Source of the DNA: Vreelandella songnenensis
GTDB taxonomy: Bacteria; Pseudomonadota; Gammaproteobacteria; Pseudomonadales; Halomonadaceae
Assembly (NCBI RefSeq): GCF_003002925.1
Contig: NZ_PVTK01000006.1
Coordinates: forward strand, 1-64,000
Direction of reading: 5' to 3'
DNA: 64,000 nucleotides
Shown here one piece after another: positions 52,129-61,405 of this stretch; within the stretch, counting starts at the first letter, position 1; each line of letters begins with the position of its first letter. A program made the translations under genes and the position numbers. Under the pieces are notes generated by a model. It searched no databases. It was not told the origin of the DNA and saw only the letters and a program-made list of their open reading frames with translations.

Positions 52129-54792
52129 ATGCCAGTAGATAGTTTTTCCAGCCTGTCAGTAGCTGCGCGAAGTCTATGGTCGAAAAGCGCCATTGAGGGG
52201 CCTGGGCATAATCTTTTAGCGCACATGCTGGACGTGGCTGCAGTGGTGGAAACGCTGCTCGAACGAGAATCACAGAAAAGCCTGAGCTGGGCCAGTCAAG
52301 CGCTTGGTCTGCCGCAGGAAGGCTGTATTCGTTGGATCGCTGCCATTGCCGGATTGCACGATTTTGGTAAGGCCATACCGGGCTTCGTGCTCAAGTGGCC
52401 GGTAGGCCACGCGCGTGCTCAAGCTGCAGGTCTTGTTTTCCCGGGCCGGGCAGAAGCGCGCAGCAATCATTCACTGGCCACCGCAGCCCTTCTGGCAGAG
52501 CCGCTCAGCGAGCTGACACGGGCGCCATGGGGGTGGGTGCGGGCGGTCGTGCAGGCGATCGCTGCCCATCACGGCCGCCATTTTCGCGCGGATGAGACAG
52601 GGCGTGGGCGGCCTGTAGGCGAGCCTCCCGAGTGGGCAAGAGCGCGTCGCGAGATACTCGATGTGTACTGGCAGACGCTGAATCCTCAAGGGTGTCCGAG
52701 TCACGAGGACCTGGATCTGGTCGCGGTGAACTGGCTGGCCGGTTTGACCAGTACCGCAGATTGGATCGCGTCCAATGTGGAGTGGTTCGCGCTCGGCGAG
52801 CGTCATGACGACCTGCACGAGTACTACGAGCACGCACGCTCGCTCGCTGTGGTTGCATTGGCGAATGCCGGTTGGCCGCAGTTTCGCCAGCTTTTGACTG
52901 AATCTATCAAGACGGAGACCCTGCTTGGCCGTATCCGCGGCAAACCGACGGCACCGCGCCCGTTGCAGCAGGTCGGTGAGGCGCTGCTTCAAGACGCGCG
53001 TGGGCCTACCTTGCTGCTTGTTGAAGCACCGATGGGCGAGGGCAAGACCGAGTTGGCCTACCTGGCTTATCTGCGTTTGCAAGCTGCGAACGCGCATCGC
53101 GGACTTTATGTTGCCTTGCCCACCCAGGCGACCGGTAATGCGCTTTTCGACCGCACCCAGGCGTTTTTGAAGGCTTTCGACGACACCACGACCGTGAAGC
53201 TTGTCCATGGTGGTGCGGCAATGAGCGAGCAGCTGCGTCATTTGCGCGGCATCGCGCACGACAAGCAGGAGACCGTCTCGGCCTCGGTCTGGTTTTCCCA
53301 GCGGCGTCGGCCATTGCTGGCGCCGTACGGTGTGGGCACGGTCGACCAAGCGCTGCTCGGGGTACTCAATGCTAAACATCATTTTGTGCGGTTGTGGGGG
53401 TTGGCGAACCGCGTGGTCGTGCTGGATGAAGTGCACGCCTATGACACCTATACCAGCGTGTTGATCGAGGCACTTGTACGTTGGCTCAAGGCCATGGGGA
53501 GCTCGGTCGTACTCATGAGCGCGACCCTGCCAAAAAGCAAGCGCGATCGACTGGTGCGGGCCTGGGGTGCCGATCCACAGGAAGTGCCGGAAACTAATTA
53601 TCCGCGCCTAACGAAAATCGACGCACATCCGATTCGCTGCGAGACGTTCGAAAGCCGGCCGCAGGCCCCCATTACCCTGCATGGCCTCGACGAGTCGTTG
53701 GAGACTATCAAGGACCAGACGATCGCGTTGCTCGAAGAGGGCGGTTGCGGCGCGGTGATCGTCAATACCGTCGATCGTGCTCAGCAACTGTTCCAATTGC
53801 TGAAATCGCACGCAAAAGAAAACGGCACTGAGATAGTACTGTTTCATGCACGGTTTCCCGCAGATCAGCGTGCAGAAATCGAAAAGCGCGTGCTCACTCT
53901 TTTTGGCGAATCAGCAAGTGTTGATGACGGGACTCGGCCGGGAAAGGGAGTGCTGATCGCCACGCAAGTGGCCGAGCAATCGCTAGATCTGGACTTCGAC
54001 TTCATGTTGAGCGATCTCGCACCCATCGATTTGCTGCTACAGCGGGCTGGCCGCATGCATCGTCATGACCGGGAGCGACCGGCCGCGCACGTGCAGGCAC
54101 GCTTCTGGATTGCAGGACTGCATTACGATCGTTTGCCGTCGCTCAAGGAAACCGCCTGGGAATATGTCTATGACCCACTCGTGCTGGGGCATACCTGGGC
54201 CTGTCTACGCGAACGGGAAACGCTGCAGTTACCGACCGATATCGATGTGCTCGTCCAACATGTCTACAGCTTTCCGGAGTTGTCGACCTCGATCAGCGAA
54301 CAGATTCGAGACTTTTTAGAGATCGAATCCTACGGCGCGCATCTTGGGGTCGAGAAGGGCAAGCACCAATTGGCGATCGATATCTCGCTCGACCCGGAGG
54401 ATGAGCCGGCCCGCGCCTACCAGAACAAGCCGTTCGGCGGTGATGATGAAGAGGGCATGCGTAACGTGACCCGGCTGGGCCCGGATTCGGTGACTCTTGT
54501 GCCGATCGATGTGATCGACGGTGCGTGGACGGTAGACGGTACGGCCATCGATCCAGCGCAAATACCCTCCGACGATGTCGCACGCCGCCTCTATACCCGT
54601 CAGCTGCGCGTATCGCGCAAGTCGGTCGTGCTGCATTGCCAGCAGAGTGAACTGCCTTTGGCGTTTGCAGATCACCCGTTGCTGCGACATCTCCACCCCA
54701 TGCCTATGGTAGAGAGCCACTGCGAATTAGGTGGGCAGTCGCTCTATCTGGATTCGGCTCTGGGACTCGTTTACGCAGCGGGTGAGAAGTGA
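52129..54792 (+). CDS. cas3: Type I-E CRISPR helicase-nuclease Cas3
   Basis: 887 residues from ATG 52129 (AAAGGGGG ten bases upstream); GTG 52120 is an in-frame alternative. The N-terminal HD nuclease has GHNLLAHMLDVAAV near 28-41, IAGLHDFGKAIPGF near 76-89 and AIAAHHGRHF near 145. The SF2 helicase follows: Walker A EAPMGEGKTELAYL near 300, box II VLDEVHAYD near 430, SATLP near 465, TQVAEQSLDLDFD near 610 and LQRAGRMHRH near 640. A C-terminal domain follows. Cas3 is recruited by Cascade after target binding and degrades the DNA. Length is normal for type I-E (E. coli 888). It is separated by 203 bases from cas8e. Confidence 0.96.
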   Translation: MPVDSFSSLSVAARSLWSKSAIEGPGHNLLAHMLDVAAVVETLLERESQKSLSWASQALGLPQEGCIRWIAAIAGLHDFGKAIPGFVLKWPVGHARAQAAGLVFPGRAEARSNHSLATAALLAEPLSELTRAPWGWVRAVVQAIAAHHGRHFRADETGRGRPVGEPPEWARARREILDVYWQTLNPQGCPSHEDLDLVAVNWLAGLTSTADWIASNVEWFALGERHDDLHEYYEHARSLAVVALANAGWPQFRQLLTESIKTETLLGRIRGKPTAPRPLQQVGEALLQDARGPTLLLVEAPMGEGKTELAYLAYLRLQAANAHRGLYVALPTQATGNALFDRTQAFLKAFDDTTTVKLVHGGAAMSEQLRHLRGIAHDKQETVSASVWFSQRRRPLLAPYGVGTVDQALLGVLNAKHHFVRLWGLANRVVVLDEVHAYDTYTSVLIEALVRWLKAMGSSVVLMSATLPKSKRDRLVRAWGADPQEVPETNYPRLTKIDAHPIRCETFESRPQAPITLHGLDESLETIKDQTIALLEEGGCGAVIVNTVDRAQQLFQLLKSHAKENGTEIVLFHARFPADQRAEIEKRVLTLFGESASVDDGTRPGKGVLIATQVAEQSLDLDFDFMLSDLAPIDLLLQRAGRMHRHDRERPAAHVQARFWIAGLHYDRLPSLKETAWEYVYDPLVLGHTWACLRERETLQLPTDIDVLVQHVYSFPELSTSISEQIRDFLEIESYGAHLGVEKGKHQLAIDISLDPEDEPARAYQNKPFGGDDEEGMRNVTRLGPDSVTLVPIDVIDGAWTVDGTAIDPAQIPSDDVARRLYTRQLRVSRKSVVLHCQQSELPLAFADHPLLRHLHPMPMVESHCELGGQSLYLDSALGLVYAAGEK

Positions 54793-54995
54793 GGAGAAAA
54801 AGCTTTTTCCCTTGTCGGCCGCACTTATGTGGAGAAGTTGAGCAATTCGCGCGTAAGTAGAAGGGCTATTCGGTTTATCTGGGCTTGATTCGAGCGCTCG
54901 ACTATAAGCCAATCGTCGAGGTTACGAATAGATTTTTAAAGGCCTATTATTAATCAAAGTTTGGTCGTCAGGGTTGTATCTGTACAGGGGAATAT

Positions 54996-56600
54996 ATGAC
55001 AGACACGAGCGATAGTACTTTGGCGTGGGCTGAACTTCCTATTCCGGCCTATGACCTGCTCCGAGAACCTTGGTTGTCTGTCCGCCTAACAGATGGCACG
55101 GTTACCTCAATGGGGCTGCTCGAAACGTTCGAGCGTAGCCAAGAAATCGTGGCGTTGGCCGACACCGCACCGCCGAGTGTCGTGGCGCAATACCGGTTAC
55201 TGCTGGCGATCACTCATCGTGCCCTCACCATGGCGCAAGGGCGTTGGCGAGAGTCCGAGCGGGCCGAGTGGTACCGAAGCGGTCTGCCCGTCGATGCGAT
55301 ACGCGCGTATCTTGAGCACTGGCAAGAGCGTTTCTGGCTGTTTCACGATACCCACCCGTTCATGCAGGCGGCCGTTCTGGATATGGCCGGGCCCACCCGC
55401 GATAAACTCAAGAGCGTGGCGCAAATATCGTTGGCGAGCGCGACCGGCAATACGCCCGTGGTGTTCGACCACGCCTATGACAGCGAGCCGGCAGAAGTCA
55501 CACCGGCCCAGGCGTTGAACACGCTGCTCGGGTTTCTGCAATTCACGCCCGGCGGGCTGGTCAAGGTGTTTCGTGGTTCGGACAAGGCCGGTGCACTGGC
55601 CAATACGGCGGCGGTTATCCCCTTGGGCCAGACGCTTGCAGAGACGATCGCGCTGGGGCTTCACCCGGATGGGCGCCGCTCGAACGCGGAGTCGGATCTC
55701 CCCAGCTGGGAGCGCGAACCGCTCACCGAGAAACAGCTCGCCGGTGAGCCGGTCTTCGCCACGGGACCGAACGATCGCTACACGCGCCAGAGTCGAGCTG
55801 TGCTGTTCAAGCGAGAAGACAACGGCAATATTCGCTGGCTGCGTTTCGGAGCCGGGTTGGCCCTGGGCGACAGTGAGACCCAGCCCGACCCAATGGCCAG
55901 CTTTCGGCCCGGTCACAACGGCCCCGTGCGCATCAGCTTTACGGAGGGTCGTGCGACGTGGCGCGATTTACCCGCGCTCGTTCCCGGGCCTGCGACCGTA
56001 ACTGAAAACCAGCGTCCCGCAGCGGTCATCGCGTACGCCGCAAGTCTGCATCAAGCACTGGGGCCCGGCTCAAACCGCTATCAGCCGCTGTTGGTGGCCG
56101 GGTTGGCCAGTGATCAGGCCAAACTGCTGCGCTGGCGTATGGAGCAGGTCGTGCTGCCCGCCAGCCTGATGGTCGACCCTGACCGCTCCGAAACTCTCCA
56201 AGAGAAAGTGGCGGATGCCGAAGCGCTCTACAAGGCGTTGCGAGCGCTCGCAGGCGCGATGCTCGCCGATAGCATGCCGGATCCGGAGAACAAGGAGACA
56301 AAGGCCCGCGCTCAAAGCTTGCTGGCGGCCGGGCCACTGGTGCCCACCTATTTCGCAACCGCAGAGCGTGCCTTGTCCACGCTGATGGCAAAGCTTGCCG
56401 CTGACGAATTCGAAGCTGCAACAGGTCACTGGAATGCTGTACTGCGTGACGCGGCCCAACGTGGCTGGCGCGATGTGGTTGCGGGGTTGGGCAGCACGCC
56501 GCGCGGACTGCGCGCAGAAGCCCGGTACTATCCGCGCCTGCTGGGTCTGCTCACCAAATATGCGCCCAAGCCAGTCCCCGCCGCAGGAGAAAAGCCATGA
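54996..56600 (+). CDS. cas8e: Cascade large subunit Cas8e (Cse1/CasA)
   Basis: 534 residues. Cse1-type N-terminus: AYDLLREPWLSVRLTDGTV near 18-36, ALADTAPPSVVAQYRLLLAI near 50-70, FWLFHDTHPFMQAAVLD near 112-128, and LLGFLQFTPGGL near 180. The C-terminal region (from about 390) is the helical bundle typical of the family, with ALYKALRALAGAML. Cas8e recognises the PAM and starts R-loop formation. It begins a tight operon (cas8e-cse2-cas7e-cas5e-cas6e-cas1e-cas2e); its stop overlaps cse2 by four bases (ATGA). The 203 bases upstream are AT-rich and probably hold a promoter. Confidence 0.93.
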   Translation: MTDTSDSTLAWAELPIPAYDLLREPWLSVRLTDGTVTSMGLLETFERSQEIVALADTAPPSVVAQYRLLLAITHRALTMAQGRWRESERAEWYRSGLPVDAIRAYLEHWQERFWLFHDTHPFMQAAVLDMAGPTRDKLKSVAQISLASATGNTPVVFDHAYDSEPAEVTPAQALNTLLGFLQFTPGGLVKVFRGSDKAGALANTAAVIPLGQTLAETIALGLHPDGRRSNAESDLPSWEREPLTEKQLAGEPVFATGPNDRYTRQSRAVLFKREDNGNIRWLRFGAGLALGDSETQPDPMASFRPGHNGPVRISFTEGRATWRDLPALVPGPATVTENQRPAAVIAYAASLHQALGPGSNRYQPLLVAGLASDQAKLLRWRMEQVVLPASLMVDPDRSETLQEKVADAEALYKALRALAGAMLADSMPDPENKETKARAQSLLAAGPLVPTYFATAERALSTLMAKLAADEFEAATGHWNAVLRDAAQRGWRDVVAGLGSTPRGLRAEARYYPRLLGLLTKYAPKPVPAAGEKP

Positions 56601-57667
56601 CCTCCCATGCAGGCAAATTCGTCGCTTATCTCGAAGCGCTGAATGAAAAAAATCGGGGAGCCATTGCCCGGCTACGCCATAGCCTGGCGCAGCCGATCGG
56701 CGAAGATCCAAACGCGGTGGCGATTGTCGAGCGTTTCGTAGGCACAGAGCGCGACGTGGACGACCCGTATCGACAGGCGCTGTATCTCATCGCAGGTCTT
56801 TACGCGAATCATCCGAAACAATCAGGTACCACGCTTGCCGAAGCCTTCGGCGCGCTTTGGCGCGAGCGACACAATCCGAGCATAGAGCAACGTTTTATCG
56901 TTCTGCTGGAATCCGACGAGCAGCAGCTTGCGGTACGCCTGCGCCAGGCCATAGCGCTGCTCGCGTCAGACGATTACGGCTTTAATTACGTCCAGCTCAT
57001 GGCAGATATCGCGTTGTGGCTAGATCCCTTCAGGAAAGAGTACCGGTGGCAGGCGATGCGCCAGCGCTGGGGCCGCGAGTTCTATGGTGCGGCGCTTGCC
57101 GGTCAAGACGTTCAAAGTGACTCTGAGGCGTTAAAACAGCATCTGCTGGCGCTCGCGAACAATGAGTCCCCTGTACTATCTCGTCTGCGACGAAGCCTGA
57201 CGCTGCCGCCCGGGGAAGACCCTGCGGTTTTCCCATCAGTGGAGCCTTTTGTTGACCCCGCATGGGAAAGCGGCGATTCGAGAAGACGCGCGCGCTACCT
57301 CGTGGCAGGCCTTTTCGCGTGCCATTCGAAATACGAACCAGATCGTACTCTGGCTGCTGCACTCAGGTTGGCTGCGCAGGAAAAAAACAAGGCAGAAAGT
57401 GTCGAGCGTCGTTTCATCACGGTGCTGGGCGCCTCGGGTGACACCATTGCTGATCATCTGCGTCAGGCGGTGGCTTTGATTCGTGATACCCAGATCGGCT
57501 ACGACCCCGCCCTTTTAATCAAGGATATGGAGGTCTGGCTGGCGCGCACGCCGAATGTGGAACGCCTCGATCGATGCCGCCAGCGCTGGGCACGGGATTT
57601 CTACTGGGCCGCGCGTAGCGACGAACACGACCCCCAATCCGAAACAACACAAGAGCAGGTGACTTGA
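56597..57667 (+). CDS. cse2: Tandem double Cse2 (Cas11e/CasB) in one polypeptide
   Basis: 356 residues, about twice a normal Cse2 (160-200). Two homologous halves are offset by 171 residues. Half 1 has ARLRHSL (24-30), PIGEDPNAVAIVERFV, YLIAGLYANHPKQ, IEQRFIVLLES, LRQAIALL and MRQRWGREFYGAA. Half 2 has SRLRRSL (195-201), PPGEDPAVFPSVEPFV, YLVAGLFACHSKY, VERRFITVLGA, LRQAVALI and CRQRWARDFYWAA. Both keep the whole domain, and the frame between them is continuous. Cse2 forms a dimer on the belly of Cascade and stabilises the R-loop; this gene appears to supply both copies as one chain. It sits at the usual cse2 place, coupled to cas8e (ATGA) and nearly overlapping cas7e. Confidence 0.92.
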   Translation: MTSHAGKFVAYLEALNEKNRGAIARLRHSLAQPIGEDPNAVAIVERFVGTERDVDDPYRQALYLIAGLYANHPKQSGTTLAEAFGALWRERHNPSIEQRFIVLLESDEQQLAVRLRQAIALLASDDYGFNYVQLMADIALWLDPFRKEYRWQAMRQRWGREFYGAALAGQDVQSDSEALKQHLLALANNESPVLSRLRRSLTLPPGEDPAVFPSVEPFVDPAWESGDSRRRARYLVAGLFACHSKYEPDRTLAAALRLAAQEKNKAESVERRFITVLGASGDTIADHLRQAVALIRDTQIGYDPALLIKDMEVWLARTPNVERLDRCRQRWARDFYWAARSDEHDPQSETTQEQVT

Positions 57668-57669
57668 GC

Positions 57670-58812
57670 ATGCGTGCATTCCTCGAATTTCACATCATCC
57701 AGAACTTCGCGCCGTCCAATCTCAACCGCGACGATACCGGCGCGCCCAAGGACGCGATCTTCGGCGGCCATCGTCGTGCGCGGGTGAGCAGTCAATGCTT
57801 CAAGCGGGCTACCCGATTGGCGGCAGCGCAGTACGATCTCATTGACGAAGCTCATCGTGGTATTCGTACCAAGCGGCTCAAGCGGCTGCTCATGGAGCGT
57901 CTGACCAACCGCGATCCCGAAGAAGCGGCTGGAAAGATTGAAAGCGCGCTGGCGGCGGCCGGCCTGAGTTTGTCCAAAAAAGATAAGGACAAGACCGAAT
58001 ATCTGCTGTTTCTCGGTGAGAAGGAAATCGCCGGGTTCGCCGAGCTGGTCGATCAGCACTGGGATGAGCTGGCCGATGTCGATGCGGCGGCCAACAAGAA
58101 ACAACGCAAGGCCTCAGCCCCCCCGGAAGTCACGAAAAAGGCCAAAGCGTTGCTTGACGGTGGCAAGGCGGTTGACATCGCTCTGTTCGGACGCATGCTC
58201 GCCGATCTGCCGTCCGTGAATCAGGATGCGGCGTGCCAGGTGGCTCACGCCATCAGCACCCATCGCGTCGAGCGCGAATTTGACTATTACACGGCGGTCG
58301 ATGATCGTGCGCCGGATGACAACACTGGCGCAGACATGATCGGTCAGGTCGAGTTCAACTCGGCGACCTTGTATCGCTACGCCGTGCTCGATATTCACAA
58401 GCTATTTCAGAATCTTCAGCAGGATCGAGAGCTTGCCCTGTCGGCTGTTGAAGCGTTCGCGACTGCGTTCGTGCGTGCCATGCCCAGCGGCAAGCAGAGC
58501 TCATTCGCGGCCCATAACGCGCCGGACTTCATTGGTGTGAGCCTTCGCCACGTGGCGCCCATGAGCCTGGCCAACGCCTTCGAGAAGCCGGTAGTCGCCG
58601 ACCTGCGTGCATCGTTGACCGAACAATCGGTTGAACGCTTGCACAAGGCCGATGAGAAGCTATCTGCCGTTTACAGCGACGGTCAGGATCAGTGGCTCTA
58701 TCTGGATCTCACCGGGAAATGGCCAGAACAGGGCCGTGGCGAAGCGCAAGCCAACCTGAGCCAGCTTGCCCAGCGTGTGCGTGAATTTGCAGACGACGCG
58801 CTGGAGGCATAG
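57670..58812 (+). CDS. cas7e: Cascade backbone subunit Cas7e (Cse4/CasC)
   Basis: 380 residues from ATG 57670, about eight bases after AGGTGA; a TTG at 57664 overlapping the cse2 stop is an alternative. Cas7e hallmarks: FLEFHIIQNFAPSNLNRDDTGAPKDAIFGGHRRARVSSQCFKRA at residues 4-47 and NQDAACQVAHAISTHRVEREFDYYTAVDD near 190-215, with FSAA-like SSFAAHNAPDFIGVSLRH near 275-295. Six copies line the crRNA in Cascade. The segment near 105-165 is basic and Lys-rich, which is normal for the thumb region. Confidence 0.95.
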   Translation: MRAFLEFHIIQNFAPSNLNRDDTGAPKDAIFGGHRRARVSSQCFKRATRLAAAQYDLIDEAHRGIRTKRLKRLLMERLTNRDPEEAAGKIESALAAAGLSLSKKDKDKTEYLLFLGEKEIAGFAELVDQHWDELADVDAAANKKQRKASAPPEVTKKAKALLDGGKAVDIALFGRMLADLPSVNQDAACQVAHAISTHRVEREFDYYTAVDDRAPDDNTGADMIGQVEFNSATLYRYAVLDIHKLFQNLQQDRELALSAVEAFATAFVRAMPSGKQSSFAAHNAPDFIGVSLRHVAPMSLANAFEKPVVADLRASLTEQSVERLHKADEKLSAVYSDGQDQWLYLDLTGKWPEQGRGEAQANLSQLAQRVREFADDALEA

Positions 58813-58814
58813 CC

Positions 58815-59489
58815 GTGGCGACATTGCTGATGTGCCTGGCGGGCCCCATGCAATCCTGGGGGACGACCAGCCGATTCGACGAACGCGATACGCAGCTCGA
58901 ACCCTCCAAGTCAGGTGTGCTCGGCTTGGTGTGCGCCGCACTTGGCCGCGATCGGACAGCGCCAATCGACGATCTTGCAACCTTGCGCATGGGGGTTCGT
59001 GTCGATCGCGAAGGTATTCCGATGCGCGATTATCAAACCGCTACGGGTGTAATCGCCTCATCCGGCAAGGTTGACGCCAACCGAACCGTTGTCAGTCAGC
59101 GCTACTACCTGTCGGACGCCGTTTTTCTCGTCGCGCTCGAAGGTGAGCGCGAGCTGCTGGCGCATATTCACGAGGCCCTGCGGACGCCGTACTGGCCATT
59201 GTCGCTGGGCCGCAAGAGTTTTATACCGTCTCGTCCGGTATTCATGCAGGACGGTCTGCACGAGGGTCGTCTTTTAGATGTGCTGGGATCGGCCGCGCTA
59301 CTCACCGACCACGGCACGCGCCAAGATGCAGAGCAGCGACGCGTTGTCCTCGAAGATGCCGATGAAGGCACCATTCGGGTCGATCAACCGATCGCTCCAT
59401 TTTCCGAGCGCCGCTTTGGACCTCGTTTCGTCAAGACACTGCAACTGACGCCAGGGGGTGGTGATGCATCTCACTCGACTCACGCTTGA
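58815..59489 (+). CDS. cas5e: Cascade subunit Cas5e (CasD)
   Basis: 224 residues from GTG 58815, with GGAG upstream and two bases after the cas7e stop. Cas5-type start: LLMCLAGPMQSWGTTSRFDERDTQLEPSKSGVLGLVCAALG at residues 4-44, where the QSWG and the SKSG(V/L)LG motif are diagnostic. Later RQRYYLSDAVFLVALEGE-type strands and PLSLGRKSFIPSRPV near 130-145. Cas5e caps the 5' handle of the crRNA. Its end overlaps the cas6e start by 26 bases. Confidence 0.95.
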   Translation: MATLLMCLAGPMQSWGTTSRFDERDTQLEPSKSGVLGLVCAALGRDRTAPIDDLATLRMGVRVDREGIPMRDYQTATGVIASSGKVDANRTVVSQRYYLSDAVFLVALEGERELLAHIHEALRTPYWPLSLGRKSFIPSRPVFMQDGLHEGRLLDVLGSAALLTDHGTRQDAEQRRVVLEDADEGTIRVDQPIAPFSERRFGPRFVKTLQLTPGGGDASHSTHA

Positions 59490-60066
59490 TCGCCGTAATG
59501 CGAGCGTCAGGCGGGATCTGGCCGATGCGTATGAAATGCATCGATCATTGGTACGAGCCTTCGTAAGCAACCCTGAGGACAAGCCACCACGCTTTTTATG
59601 GCGATTGGAACCCGATTCGGAGCGACGGGGCCCCATCATTGTCGTTCAGTCGCCTGTTCAGCCTGACTGGTCGGTCTTCGAGACGTCCGGCTATCTGAAA
59701 GCGCCGGTAGAGTCCAAAAATGTCGACGTCGATCGAATTCTGACAGCGGGAGGGAGATATCGATTCAGGCTGTTTGCCAATCCCACGGTGACGCAAGCTG
59801 GAAAAAGAATCGGGCTCGCCAGTGAAGCGCTGCAGTGTCAGTGGTTGGATCGCCAAGCCGCTAGGGCCGGCTTTAACGTAGAAACAGCGCTGGTGATGGC
59901 CACAGAAATGCTCGATGTTCGAAAGGGCGACATTCGTTTACGACAGGCGTGGTTTGAAGGCGTACTGTCCGCTCTTGACGCCGCTCTGCTGAAAAATGCG
60001 ATCGAACAGGGGGTCGGCCCCGGTAAGGCTTTCGGGCTCGGCCTGCTAAGTATTTCCCCACGATGA
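59464..60066 (+). CDS. cas6e: crRNA endonuclease Cas6e (CasE)
   Basis: 200 residues from ATG 59464 (GTG at 59458 and 59461 also in frame, AGGGGG just upstream). RAMP fold: an N-terminal strand HLTRLTLDRR, then LADAYEMHRSLVRAF (residues 18-32) with Tyr and His at the catalytic positions known for Cas6e, and a C-terminal Gly-rich loop GVGPGKAFGLGLLSI. It cuts each repeat below its stem-loop to give the 8-base 5' handle, here ATGAACCG. It must process two repeat versions with different stem base pairs. Confidence 0.95.
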   Translation: MHLTRLTLDRRNASVRRDLADAYEMHRSLVRAFVSNPEDKPPRFLWRLEPDSERRGPIIVVQSPVQPDWSVFETSGYLKAPVESKNVDVDRILTAGGRYRFRLFANPTVTQAGKRIGLASEALQCQWLDRQAARAGFNVETALVMATEMLDVRKGDIRLRQAWFEGVLSALDAALLKNAIEQGVGPGKAFGLGLLSISPR

Positions 60067-60076
60067 TGAAAATGCC

Positions 60077-61295
<1,219 letters not shown>

Positions 61296-61298
61296 CTG

Positions 61299-61405
61299 TT
61301 TTTGATGCTCTTTAATAATATAGAGCTGTTCAAAAAATGATCAAAATCGCCGGTGGATTTTCCGCTGGCGATTTTTCTTTTTGAAAACAAGTGACTACAA
61401 TTAGA
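61299..61405 (+). promoter_or_regulatory. Leader of CRISPR array 2
   Basis: AT-rich, 107 bases from just after the cas2e stop to the first repeat. It shares with leader 1 TCTTTAATAATAT, AAATCGC and GGTGGATTTTC, and CTACAATTAGA at the repeat junction. It holds the array promoter and the integration site. High similarity of both leaders implies that one Cas1-Cas2 complex can feed both arrays. Confidence 0.9.

Noticed and set aside
52471-53436. 321-residue frame antisense to cas3
   Set aside because: Shadow frame; no ribosome site or domain.
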